A stretch of 64,000 bases of DNA, taken from positions 496,001-560,000 of the forward strand of contig CAWJNZ010000007.1 of NCBI GenBank assembly GCA_963844405.1, given 5' to 3'. The DNA comes from DASSUW01 sp963844405 (GTDB lineage Bacteria > Actinomycetota > Thermoleophilia > Solirubrobacterales > Solirubrobacteraceae). How positions within the stretch are numbered: the stretch's first letter is position 1; each line of letters opens with the position of its first letter. Below are positions 8,216 through 16,210 of the stretch, one piece after another. The notes under the pieces were generated by a model. The model saw nothing but the letters and a program-made list of their open reading frames with translations, was not told the DNA's origin and made no database searches. Made by a program: the position numbers and the translations under genes.

Positions 8216-9158
8216 GCTCCTGCTTGATCGCCTTGCGGCTCTCCGGGTAGCGGCTGAGCCGGAACGGGCCGCCCGCCGTGTTGCCCTGGTTGTAGAGCAG
8301 CATCCGCACGCGCTTGTGCGAGTTGACCCAGCGGAAGAAGCGGTGCACGAAGGCGGGGTCGTCGCCGTCCCACAGCGCCCACTCGCCGAACACGAAGGGC
8401 TTGCCCGGGAAGTCGTCGTAGAAGGTCTCGAGGTCCGTGAAGTTGGGGAACTTCGAGTAGAAGTCGGTGCCGACCCAGTCGACGTACTTGGCGCCCGGCC
8501 AGTACGCGCGGGCGCGGTTGGCGCGGATGTTCGGCGTGCCCTCGGTCTGCGGCACCCACAGCATCGCCAGCTGCGGCGCGGGCAGGTCCTCGACCAGGTC
8601 GACCGGCGGCAGGCCGAGGCGGTCGAGCTCCGCGTTGATGGTGGCGACCGGCCCGCCGCGCAGGATCAGCGTCGCCCGCCGCCAGGCCTGCTTGAACTGG
8701 CGGGTCGAGTGCGACGGCCCGCGCGAGGTGCCGTTGTGGTTGAAGGCGCGTAGCCGTTGTTGGCCTGGTTCATCTCGGCGAGGAAGCGGACGTACGTCGG
8801 CTGGCCGTACTCGGCGATCCGCCGGTTGGTCCGGACAGGTAGCCGTCGCCCCCTCGGCGATCTCGCGCGGCGAGAACGCCTCCGGCGTGCCGTAGCCGTC
8901 CTGCGTGGAGATGTGCAGCATGAGCCGCGACTCCGCCCGCTCGACGGACTCGTAGATGTACTCGACCGGCCCGTTCCAGCGGGTGAAGAAGCCGAACACC
9001 GACGGGTGCTTGCCCACCTGCTGGGCGAACGGGCCGACCGACTGGGAGCCGGTGACGCCGGTGTAGACCTTGCCCTCGGGCGGCAGCAGCAGGTCGGCGG
9101 AGGCCGTGGCCGGGAGCGCGAGGACGGCCGCCACCGCCAGGAGCGCGAGTCGAGTCAT
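8184..9158 (-). pseudogene. Secreted GH26-like glycoside hydrolase, frame-disrupted
   Basis: The exported protein starts at ATG 9158 behind AAGGAG with signal peptide LALLAVAAVLALPATASA. The body resembles actinobacterial GH26/mannanase-like hydrolases (GVTGSQSVGPFAQQVGKHPS, YVDWVGTDFYSK, KPFVFGEWALWDGDD with a likely catalytic Glu). Between about 8750 and 8850 the coding signal changes frame three times. GDGYL is in one frame, NRRIAEYGQPTYVRFLAEMN in another, and AFNHNGTSRGP returns to the first. Each change is explained by one missing base, and the three together restore frame, so no stop appears. Sequencing deletions are likely, but real decay is possible. Confidence 0.75.
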
Positions 9159-9188
9159 GATCTCCTTATCGACTGTAATTTGCCGCGG

Positions 9189-9875
9189 GTGGAGCCGCCA
9201 CCCCAAGATCGCGCGCCCGACGACCGGCCGTTCGTGTTCGTGAACATGATCTCGACCGTCGACGGGCGCGCCGCGCGCGACGGCCGCAGCGCGACGATCG
9301 GCGGCGAGGCCGACCTCCAGCTCCTGCTCGACCTGCGCGAGAAGGCCGACGCCGTGCTGATCGGCACCGGCACGCTGCGTGCCGAGGGCTACGACCGGCT
9401 GGTGCGCAAGGAGGAGCGGCGGGAGCGCCGGGTCGCCGCCGGGCTGGCGCCGGACCCGCTGGCCGTGATCCTCTCGCGCCGCTTCGACATCCCGTGGGAC
9501 GCCGGGCTCTGCCAGGCCCCCGATCAGCCGGTGTTGATCTACACGGGGGTGGACGCCGGCGAGGCGCCGGACGTGCCGGCGCCGGTCGAGGTCGTGCGCC
9601 TGCCGGTCCCGGGGCTCGCCGAGATGCTGGCCGACCTGCGGGCGCGCGGCGTGCGGGCGCTGCTCTCCGAGGGCGGGCCGACGATGCACGGCGCGCTGTG
9701 GGCGGCCGGCGTGGTGGACGAGCTCTTCCTCACCATCGCGCCGCTCATCACCGGCGACGCCGACGAGCCGAACATCGTCGAGGGCGGCCGGTTGCCGGAC
9801 GCCGCGGAGCTCGAGCTGGTGTCGGTCGACCGCGCGGGGTCGGAGCTGTTCCTGCGCTACGGTCGCGCGACATGA
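9189..9875 (+). CDS. RibD C-terminal/dihydrofolate reductase-like NADPH reductase
   Basis: A 228-residue stand-alone reductase of the RibD-C/DHFR fold. These reduce the pyrimidine riboflavin intermediate or related compounds with NADPH. Visible are FVFVNMISTVDGRAA, the KADAVLIGTGTLRAEGY nucleotide strand, VRALLSEGGPTMHGAL and VDELFLTIAPLI. No deaminase domain is attached, so a true riboflavin role is uncertain. GTG 9189 is chosen because TAATTT ends 7 nt before it; TTG 9180 is the alternative. The stop overlaps the next ATG (ATGA). Confidence 0.85.
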   Translation: MEPPPQDRAPDDRPFVFVNMISTVDGRAARDGRSATIGGEADLQLLLDLREKADAVLIGTGTLRAEGYDRLVRKEERRERRVAAGLAPDPLAVILSRRFDIPWDAGLCQAPDQPVLIYTGVDAGEAPDVPAPVEVVRLPVPGLAEMLADLRARGVRALLSEGGPTMHGALWAAGVVDELFLTIAPLITGDADEPNIVEGGRLPDAAELELVSVDRAGSELFLRYGRAT

Positions 9876-10621
9876 GAATCGAGGGATCCAGTGCGCTGGT
9901 GGCCGGCGGGGCGTCCGGGCTGGGGGCAGCGACGGCGCGGCGGCTGCGGGCGGGCGGCGCCGAGGTCGTCATCGCCGACCTGAACGCCCAGAAGGGCGAG
10001 GCGCTGGCCGGCGAGCTCGACGCTCGCTTCGTGGTGTGCGACGTGACCGACGCCGACGCGGTGGCCGCCGCGGTCGACGCCGCGGGGCCGCTGCGGATCT
10101 CGGTCTGCTGCGCCGGCATCGGCTGGGCGGAGAAGACGGCGGGCAGCCGCGGGCCGCACACCTTCGACCCGTTCGAGGCGGTCGTGCGCGTGAACCTGAT
10201 CGGGACCTTCAACGTGCTGCGCCTGGCCGCCGCGGCCATGCTGGCCAACGAGCCCGACGAGGAGGGCGAGCGCGGCGTGTGCATCAACACCGCCTCGATC
10301 GCCGCCTACGACGGGCAGATCGGCCAGCTCGCCTACTCGGCCTCCAAGGGCGGCATCGTCGGCATGACCCTGCCCGCGGCACGCGACCTCGCGCAGGCCG
10401 GCATCCGCGTCGTGACGATCGCGCCAGGCCTCTTCGACACGCCGCTGCTGGCGGGCCTGCCCGTGGAGGCGCGCATCGCGCTCGGCGAGCAGGTCCCGCA
10501 CCCGCCCCGCCTCGGCCGGCCCGAGGAGTACGGCGACCTCGCCGCCCACATCGTCGAGAACCCGATGCTGAACGGCGAGGTCATCAGGCTCGACGGGGCG
10601 CTGCGGATGCCGCCTCGCTAG
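9872..10621 (+). CDS. SDR-family 3-hydroxyacyl-CoA dehydrogenase-like protein
   Basis: Short-chain dehydrogenase of 249 residues. It has the NAD(P) motif GGASGLGAAT, the acidic residue after beta-2 (VVIADLNAQ) that favours NAD, and the catalytic Ser of TASIAAYDGQIGQLAYSASK with YxxxK. The closing GLFDTPLLAGLP and NGEVIRLDGALRMPPR segments match type-2 hydroxyacyl-CoA dehydrogenases. It is coupled by ATGA overlap to the RibD-like gene, though a shared pathway is not evident. Confidence 0.88.
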   Translation: MRIEGSSALVAGGASGLGAATARRLRAGGAEVVIADLNAQKGEALAGELDARFVVCDVTDADAVAAAVDAAGPLRISVCCAGIGWAEKTAGSRGPHTFDPFEAVVRVNLIGTFNVLRLAAAAMLANEPDEEGERGVCINTASIAAYDGQIGQLAYSASKGGIVGMTLPAARDLAQAGIRVVTIAPGLFDTPLLAGLPVEARIALGEQVPHPPRLGRPEEYGDLAAHIVENPMLNGEVIRLDGALRMPPR

Positions 10622-10646
10622 GTAACTTCGCCGAAGGCAACCGCCG

Positions 10647-12308
10647 TCAGGCGTGTTGCCTGGCAGGCGAAACCCCAATGATGTCGCGAGCGGCGCCGCC
10701 CGGCCGGAACATCGGCAGGCAGTCCTCGTCCGGGTCGATGCGCACCCGCAGGAGCGCCGGGCCGGGCTCGGCCAGCGTGTCGGCCATCGCCGTGGCGACG
10801 TCGCCGTCGGCCTCGACCTCGCGGCCGGCGACGCCGAACGCCCGCGCGAGGGCGACCCAGTCGGGCGTGGCGCCGAGATCGACCTCGCTGCGCCGGCCGT
10901 CCCAGAACATGTCCTGCTGCTGGCGGACCATGCCGAGCGACGCGTTGTCGAGCATCACGATCTTGACCGGGAGGCGCTCGTGCGCGGCGGTCGCCAGCTC
11001 CTGCACGTTGAGCAGCAGCGAGCCCTCGCCGGTGACGCAGATCACGGTGGCGTCCGGCCGCGCGACCAGGGCCCCGATCGCCGCCGGCAGGCCGAAGCCC
11101 ATCGTGCCCAGCCCGCCGGAGGTGATCCAGCGGCGCGGGGCGTCGAAGCGCAGGCGGTTGGCGGCCCACATCTGGTGCTGGCCGACGTCGGTGGTCACGA
11201 TCGCGTCGCCCTTGACGGCCTCGAGCGCGTCGAGCGCCGCCTCGGCGCCGGTGCGCGGGGACGGGTCGCCGCGCCACGAGTCGATGCGCGACCACCACGG
11301 CTCGAGCCGCGCGGCGTCGCCCTCGTAGGCGGCGGCGATCGCGGCGAGAGCGCGGCGGGCGCAGCCCACGATCGGGATGTGGGCGGCGACGTTCTTGTCG
11401 ATCTCCGACGGGTCGACGTCGATGTGCACGACCTTGGCGCGCGGGGCGAACTCGGCGAGGTCGCCGGTGACGCGGTCGTCGAAGCGCGCGCCGATCGCCA
11501 CGATCAGGTCGGCCTCGTCCATCGCCCAGTTGGCGGCCGGCTGCCCGTGCATGCCGAGCATCCCGAGCCACTGCGGGTCGCTCGCCGGGAAGGCGCCGAG
11601 CGCCATCAGCGTGGTCGTCACCGGCGCGCCCGTCAGCCGCGCGAGCGCGGTCAGCTCAGCCGTCGCCCCGGCGTGGACGACGCCGCCGCCGGCGTAGAGC
11701 ACCGGCCGCCGCGCGGCGGCCAGCGCCCGCGCGGCCAGCCGGACCTGCTTGCCGTTGGGCTTGGTCCGCGGCCGGTAGCCGGGCAGCTGCGGCTGGTGGA
11801 CGTGCGGGCGCGCGGCGCCGCGCGCCACGTCGACCGGGACGTCGACCAGCACCGGCCCGGGCCGCCCGGCGCGCGCCAGGTGGAGGGCGTCGGTGATCGC
11901 CTGGGCGACGTCGTCGGGCCGCTCGGCCGCGATCGAGTGCTTGACGATCGGCGCCGTGATCCCGATCACGTCCGCCTCCTGGAAGGCGTTCGTGCCGCGC
12001 AGCGCGGTCCGCACCTGGCCGGTGACGAACAGCGTGGGGATCGAGTCCATCTGCGCGTCGCAGATCGGGGTGACGAGGTTGGTCGCCCCCGGCCCGCTGG
12101 TCGCGAACGCCACGCCGACGCGGCCGGTGGCGCGGGCGTAGCCCTCGGCGGCATGGCCGGCGCCCGCCTCGTGGCGCATCAGCACGTGGCGGATCCCGGA
12201 GTCCAGCAGCGCGTCGTAGAGCGGCAGGCTGGCGCCGCCCGGCATGCCGAACACGGTGTCGACCCCGCCCGCCTCCAGCGCGGCGATCAGGGCGTCGGCG
12301 CCGCGCAT
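10647..12308 (-). CDS. ilvB: Acetolactate synthase large subunit
   Basis: TPP- and FAD-dependent enzyme that condenses pyruvate or 2-ketobutyrate in branched-chain amino acid synthesis; 553 residues, full length. The N-terminal FGMPGGASLPLYDAL and RHEAGAGHAAEGYAR carry the TPP-activating Glu. The middle has ARFDDRVTGDLAEFA, and the C-terminal TPP site is GEGSLLLNVQELATA with MLDNASLGMVRQQQ. No ilvN small subunit follows; the neighbour is a convergent SDR. A short upstream frame rich in branched-chain codons overlaps the start. Other acetolactate synthase-like TPP enzymes are the alternative. Confidence 0.9.
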   Translation of the reverse strand: MRGADALIAALEAGGVDTVFGMPGGASLPLYDALLDSGIRHVLMRHEAGAGHAAEGYARATGRVGVAFATSGPGATNLVTPICDAQMDSIPTLFVTGQVRTALRGTNAFQEADVIGITAPIVKHSIAAERPDDVAQAITDALHLARAGRPGPVLVDVPVDVARGAARPHVHQPQLPGYRPRTKPNGKQVRLAARALAAARRPVLYAGGGVVHAGATAELTALARLTGAPVTTTLMALGAFPASDPQWLGMLGMHGQPAANWAMDEADLIVAIGARFDDRVTGDLAEFAPRAKVVHIDVDPSEIDKNVAAHIPIVGCARRALAAIAAAYEGDAARLEPWWSRIDSWRGDPSPRTGAEAALDALEAVKGDAIVTTDVGQHQMWAANRLRFDAPRRWITSGGLGTMGFGLPAAIGALVARPDATVICVTGEGSLLLNVQELATAAHERLPVKIVMLDNASLGMVRQQQDMFWDGRRSEVDLGATPDWVALARAFGVAGREVEADGDVATAMADTLAEPGPALLRVRIDPDEDCLPMFRPGGAARDIIGVSPARQHA

Positions 12309-12364
12309 CGTTCTCTCCTGTGGTGAGCGGCGCGGGGATCAGAAATCGCGATGAGTACGAGCAT
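12287..12364 (-). other. Possible ilvB leader peptide (25-codon uORF)
   Basis: ATG 12364 opens a 25-codon frame beginning M-L-V-L-I-A-I-S-D. Five of the first seven residues are branched-chain, and its TGA lies inside the ilvB start region in a different frame. Leader peptides rich in Leu, Val and Ile codons precede many ilv operons. No terminator/antiterminator pair is obvious in the 56 nt before ilvB, so control would have to act through translational coupling or stalling. It has no clear ribosome site of its own. Confidence 0.35.
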
Positions 12365-12581
12365 GGGACGGCCTTTCGGACGCGAGGCAGGACAGGGAGG
12401 TGTGCCGAGGAGGCTCGGCTCAGCCGGCTACTCGCACGCCGACGAGAGCGCCCTCGGCGCTCGTAATTCGGTCGGCGTGGGTGACGGCCACGTGGCCATC
12501 ATGCCGGATCGGGCGGCGCTTGCCAAATCCCGCCCTCGACGTGCGCCCACCGCAATTCGGGATCTGTGAGAGGGTCGCCCC

Positions 12582-13514
12582 ATGCCCAAAGCTGACCTCG
12601 TGCTGGAGGGCGGCGGCGTCAAGGGGCTCGGCCTCGTCGGCGCGGTGCTGGAGCTGATGCGCGCGGGCTACACCTTCCCGCGGGTGGCGGGCACCTCGGC
12701 CGGATCCATCGTCGCCGCCTTCCTGGCGGCCGGCGCGACAGCGGACGGCCTCGCGGGGATCATGCAGCGCCTCGACTACTCGCGCGTCCCGGACCGCGGC
12801 GGCGTGCCGGGGCTCGGCGAGGGCATCGGGCTGCTCGGGCGCAGCGGCGTGCACCCCGGCGACTACATCCACGGTTTCGTGCGCGACGAGCTCGAGCAGC
12901 TGGGCGTCACGACGTTCGCGGACCTCAAGCGGCGCGACGCCGAGCAGCCCTACAAGCTCGTGGTGACGGCCACGGACATCACCCGCGGGCGGCTGCTGCG
13001 GCTGCCGTGGGACTACCGCCTGCTCGACCTCGATCCCGACGGGCAGCTCGTCGCCGACGCGGTCCGCGCCTCGATCTCGATCCCGCTCTTCTTCGAGCCC
13101 GTGCAGCTCGGGGACCGCACGGTCGTCGACGGCGGCGTGCTCTCGAACTTCCCCATCGAGATCTTCGACCGCACCGACGCGCCGCGGTGGCCCACCTTCG
13201 GCGTGAAGGTGATCCCCGACGCGCCCGAGGCGACCGCGCTGCTCTTCCCGGGCCTCCCGCTTCCGCAGCTGCCGCCGCTCCGGCTGCTCACCCAGGTGGT
13301 CACGACGGCGCTCCTCGGGCACGACCAGACCTACCTCGATCAGCCGTGCGTCCGCCGCCGGGCGATCCAGGTCGACACCAGCGCCGTCGGGATCGTCGAG
13401 TTCCACGCCGACGAGCGCAAGCGGGCGCAGCTCGTCGCCAACGGCGAGCGCGCCGCGCGGGAGTTCTTGGCCGGCTGGGACTGGAAGCGCTACCAGCAGG
13501 ACTGCGGCCGCTGA
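12582..13514 (+). CDS. Patatin-like phospholipase/acyl hydrolase
   Basis: Serine acyl hydrolase with a Ser-Asp dyad, 310 residues, cytoplasmic or peripheral. The oxyanion motif LEGGGVKGLGLVGA is followed by the nucleophile elbow GTSAGSIVAAFLAAG (GxSxG) near residue 40. The catalytic Asp is in VVDGGVLSNFPIEIF (DGG) near 185. ASISIPLFFEPV precedes it, as in bacterial patatins. ATG 12582 follows GAGAGGG. Substrates are not predictable; no effector-secretion genes are nearby. Confidence 0.9.
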   Translation: MPKADLVLEGGGVKGLGLVGAVLELMRAGYTFPRVAGTSAGSIVAAFLAAGATADGLAGIMQRLDYSRVPDRGGVPGLGEGIGLLGRSGVHPGDYIHGFVRDELEQLGVTTFADLKRRDAEQPYKLVVTATDITRGRLLRLPWDYRLLDLDPDGQLVADAVRASISIPLFFEPVQLGDRTVVDGGVLSNFPIEIFDRTDAPRWPTFGVKVIPDAPEATALLFPGLPLPQLPPLRLLTQVVTTALLGHDQTYLDQPCVRRRAIQVDTSAVGIVEFHADERKRAQLVANGERAAREFLAGWDWKRYQQDCGR

Positions 13515-13515
13515 G

Positions 13516-13809
13516 TCACTCGAGCGCCAACGACTCGAGGATCGCGTCCTCGTCGAGCTCGCCGGTGGCGCTGCGCGTGCTGGCGACGACGAGCGCGACG
13601 TGGTTCCTGGCGTCGTGCGACGCGAACACGAAGGTCAGGACCGTGTCGCCGGCCGTCGCCTCGCGGCGGAAGGCCCCCTCGGCGCCCGGCACCTCGATCC
13701 GCTCCCGAGGGCGGAGGCGGAGGTCGTGGTAGACGAAGGTGGCGCCGGCGCCCGACCAGCGCTCGAAGCCGGCCGGCGCGGGCTCGCCGCCGCAGCGCGC
13801 CACATACAA
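13516..13809 (-). CDS. Small hypothetical protein
   Basis: Unrecognised 97-residue product rich in beta-type segments (GATFVYHDLRLRPRERIEVP, DTVLTFVFASHDARNHVALVV). The end, GELDEDAILESLALE, looks helical. Start could be TTG 13809 or GTG 13803. It lies convergent to the patatin gene (2-bp gap) and divergent from lon. Codon bias fits a real gene, but no function can be offered. Confidence 0.55.
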   Translation of the reverse strand: MYVARCGGEPAPAGFERWSGAGATFVYHDLRLRPRERIEVPGAEGAFRREATAGDTVLTFVFASHDARNHVALVVASTRSATGELDEDAILESLALE

Positions 13810-13859
13810 TCTCAGTGGCGGGGACTGAGATCGTCCGCTACACTTGCGTACGATGCGTA
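13809..13859. promoter_or_regulatory. Repeats in the lon control region
   Basis: ATCTCAGT (13809-13816) and ACTGAGAT (13824-13831) form a perfect 8-bp inverted repeat with a 7-bp centre. Just downstream, TGCGTA occurs twice in direct orientation (13845-13850 and 13854-13859). TACGAT (13849-13854) could serve as a -10 for lon. Neither repeat matches the HspR HAIR box or a ClgR site closely. Confidence 0.4.
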
Positions 13860-13885
13860 AGCACCTACAGGAAGTGAAGTTTTAG

Positions 13886-16210
13886 ATGACCTCGATGATC
13901 CTCGTCCCGCTGGACGACACCGTGGTCTTCCCCACCATGGACGTCACGCTCCCCGTCGACGTCGGTGATGAGGATCGCGTGCTGCTCATCCCGCGGCACG
14001 ACAACGCATTCGCGAAGGTCGGCACCATCGCCGAGGTGACGGACGTGGTCCGGCTTCCCGGCGGCGGCCGAGCCGTCCAGCTCTCCGGCGTCGCCCGCGG
14101 CGTCGCGGGAGCCGCCCACACCGATCACGCCGGCCGCCTCCGGATCGACGTGACCGAGTCGACCGACGACGTCCCCGTCGACGGTCGCACCCGCGATCTC
14201 GAGCGCGAGTACCGCGCCGTGGTCGAGGAGATCCTCGAGCTGCGCGGGGTCGACGAGCGCGTCGGCGCCTGGCTGCGCGCCATCGGCGAGTCCGGCCCGC
14301 TGGCCGACACGATCGGCTACGCGCCGGACATCTCGTTCGAGGACAAGGTGCGCGTCCTGGAGACGCTGAACGTGACCGAGCGACTCGAGCTCGCCGTCCG
14401 CCTCCAGCGCGAGCGCCTGACCGAGCTCCAGCTGCGCAAGAAGATCCGCGAGGACGTCCGCGAGGGCGCCGACAAGCAGCAGCGCGAGTACTTCCTCCGC
14501 AAGCAGATGGAGTCGATCCAGCGCGAGCTGGGCGAGGACTCCGGCAGCGTCGTCGAGGAGTACCGCACGAAGATCGCCGAGGCCGGCATGCCGGAGGCGG
14601 TCGAGGAGCAGGCCACCAAGGAGCTCGGCCGGCTCGAGCGCATGGGCGAGCAGTCGGGCGAGGCCTCGATGATCCGCTCCTACCTCGACTGGCTGATCGC
14701 CGTGCCGTGGAAGGAGCGCTCCGACGAGATGCTCGATCCGGTGCACGCTCGCGAGGTGCTCGACGCCGACCACGCCGGCCTCGAGGACGTCAAGGACCGC
14801 ATCGTCGAGTACCTGGCCGTCAAGAAGCTGCGCGTCGAGCGCGGGATGGAGTTTTCGTCCTCCGACACTCGCAAGCTCGCGTCGTCGGACGACGTTAGGA
14901 GGCGGAGCGGCGCCATCCTCACGCTGATCGGTCCGCCCGGCACCGGGAAGACCTCGATCGGCGAGTCGATCGCCCGCGCCACCGGCCGCGAGTTCGTCCG
15001 CATGTCGCTGGGCGGCGTCCGCGACGAGGCGGAGATCCGCGGTCACCGCCGGACCTACATCGGCGCCCTCCCGGGCCGCCTCGTGCGCGCGCTGCGCGAC
15101 GCTGGCACGATGAACCCCGTGATCATGCTCGACGAGGTCGACAAGGTCGGCGCCGACTGGCGCGGCGACCCGAGCGCGGCCCTGCTCGAGGTGCTCGACC
15201 CGGCCCAGAACCACTCGTTCCGCGACCACTACCTCGACGTCGAGCTCGACCTCAGCGAGGTCATGTTCATCGCCACCGCCAACGTGGCGGAGACCATCCC
15301 CGGCCCGCTGCTGGACCGCATGGAGGTCATCCGCTTCGACGGCTACACGGTGGCCGAGAAGACCGCGATCGCGCGCGATTACCTGTGGCCGCGCCAGCGC
15401 GAGCGCAACGGCCTGCGCGAGGACGAGGTCTCGATCTCGGACGAGCTGCTCCAGACCGTGGTGAGCGAGTACACCCGCGAGGCCGGCGTCCGCCAGCTCG
15501 AGCGCGAGCTCGGCACCGTGTTGCGCAAGTCGGCGACGAAGATCGCCTCCGGCCGCGCCTCGGCACCCGTGACGATCGACCTGGAGGCGGTGCGCGAGGC
15601 GCTCGGCCGCCAGAAGGTCTTCCAGGAGGCGGCGCTGCGCACCGCGGTGCCCGGCGTGGCCACCGGTCTGGCGGTCACCGGAACGGGCGGCGACGTGCTG
15701 TTCATCGAGGCGACCTCGATGGAGGGCAAGGAGGGCCTCGTGCTCACCGGCCAGCTGGGCGACGTCATGAAGGAGTCGGCGCGCATCGCGCTCTCCTACG
15801 TGCGCGGCCACGCGGACGAGCTGAGCATCGACCCGGCGACGTTCCACGACCGCGAGTTCCACGTCCACATCCCGGCGGGCGCGATCCCCAAGGACGGCCC
15901 GAGCGCCGGCATCACGATGACGACGGCGCTGGCCAGCCTGCTGTCCGGCCGCCCGATCAAGCACACGGTCGGCATGACCGGCGAGACCACGCTGCAGGGA
16001 CGCGTGCTCCCGATCGGCGGGCTCAAGCAGAAGGTGCTCGCCGCCCACGCGGCCGGCCTGACCGACGTGATCCTGCCCGAGCGCAACCGCGGCGACCTCG
16101 ACGACGTCCCGGCCGACGTCCGCGAGGCCATGACCTTCCACCCGGTCATGAGCATCGACGAGGTGCTGGAGATCGCGCTCGAGCCCGCGCGTCTGGAGGC
16201 CGCCGCTTGA
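13886..16210 (+). CDS. lon: ATP-dependent protease Lon (LonA)
   Basis: Hexameric AAA+ serine protease that removes misfolded and regulatory proteins in the cytoplasm; 774 residues. In order: a LON substrate-binding domain (1-200, MILVPLDDTVVFPTM), a coiled-coil (EYFLRKQMESIQRELGED), and the AAA+ module. That module has Walker A GPPGTGKT near 348, Walker B VIMLDEVDKVG and TANVAETIPGPLLDRM. The protease domain has PKDGPSAG with the catalytic Ser near 673 and the dyad Lys in GGLKQKVLAAHAAG near 716. AGGAAG precedes the ATG by about 10 nt. Its TGA overlaps the TTG of the ABC transporter gene. Confidence 0.96.
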   Translation: MTSMILVPLDDTVVFPTMDVTLPVDVGDEDRVLLIPRHDNAFAKVGTIAEVTDVVRLPGGGRAVQLSGVARGVAGAAHTDHAGRLRIDVTESTDDVPVDGRTRDLEREYRAVVEEILELRGVDERVGAWLRAIGESGPLADTIGYAPDISFEDKVRVLETLNVTERLELAVRLQRERLTELQLRKKIREDVREGADKQQREYFLRKQMESIQRELGEDSGSVVEEYRTKIAEAGMPEAVEEQATKELGRLERMGEQSGEASMIRSYLDWLIAVPWKERSDEMLDPVHAREVLDADHAGLEDVKDRIVEYLAVKKLRVERGMEFSSSDTRKLASSDDVRRRSGAILTLIGPPGTGKTSIGESIARATGREFVRMSLGGVRDEAEIRGHRRTYIGALPGRLVRALRDAGTMNPVIMLDEVDKVGADWRGDPSAALLEVLDPAQNHSFRDHYLDVELDLSEVMFIATANVAETIPGPLLDRMEVIRFDGYTVAEKTAIARDYLWPRQRERNGLREDEVSISDELLQTVVSEYTREAGVRQLERELGTVLRKSATKIASGRASAPVTIDLEAVREALGRQKVFQEAALRTAVPGVATGLAVTGTGGDVLFIEATSMEGKEGLVLTGQLGDVMKESARIALSYVRGHADELSIDPATFHDREFHVHIPAGAIPKDGPSAGITMTTALASLLSGRPIKHTVGMTGETTLQGRVLPIGGLKQKVLAAHAAGLTDVILPERNRGDLDDVPADVREAMTFHPVMSIDEVLEIALEPARLEAAA

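Noticed and set aside
10653..12326. A 557-codon open frame antisense to ilvB
   Set aside because: Same cause; the minus strand encodes a complete acetolactate synthase.
12309..12560. T-box or classical attenuator before ilvB
   Set aside because: No T-box bulge sequence, no terminator/antiterminator pair and no U-run were visible.
13841..13861. HspR (HAIR) or ClgR box before lon
   Set aside because: The half-sites and spacing do not match either consensus closely; only described as repeats.
13865..16141. A 758-codon open frame antisense to lon
   Set aside because: It is a shadow of strong GC3 bias. Composition is Arg/Ala/Asp/Leu-rich with no domain, and the sense frame is unmistakably Lon.
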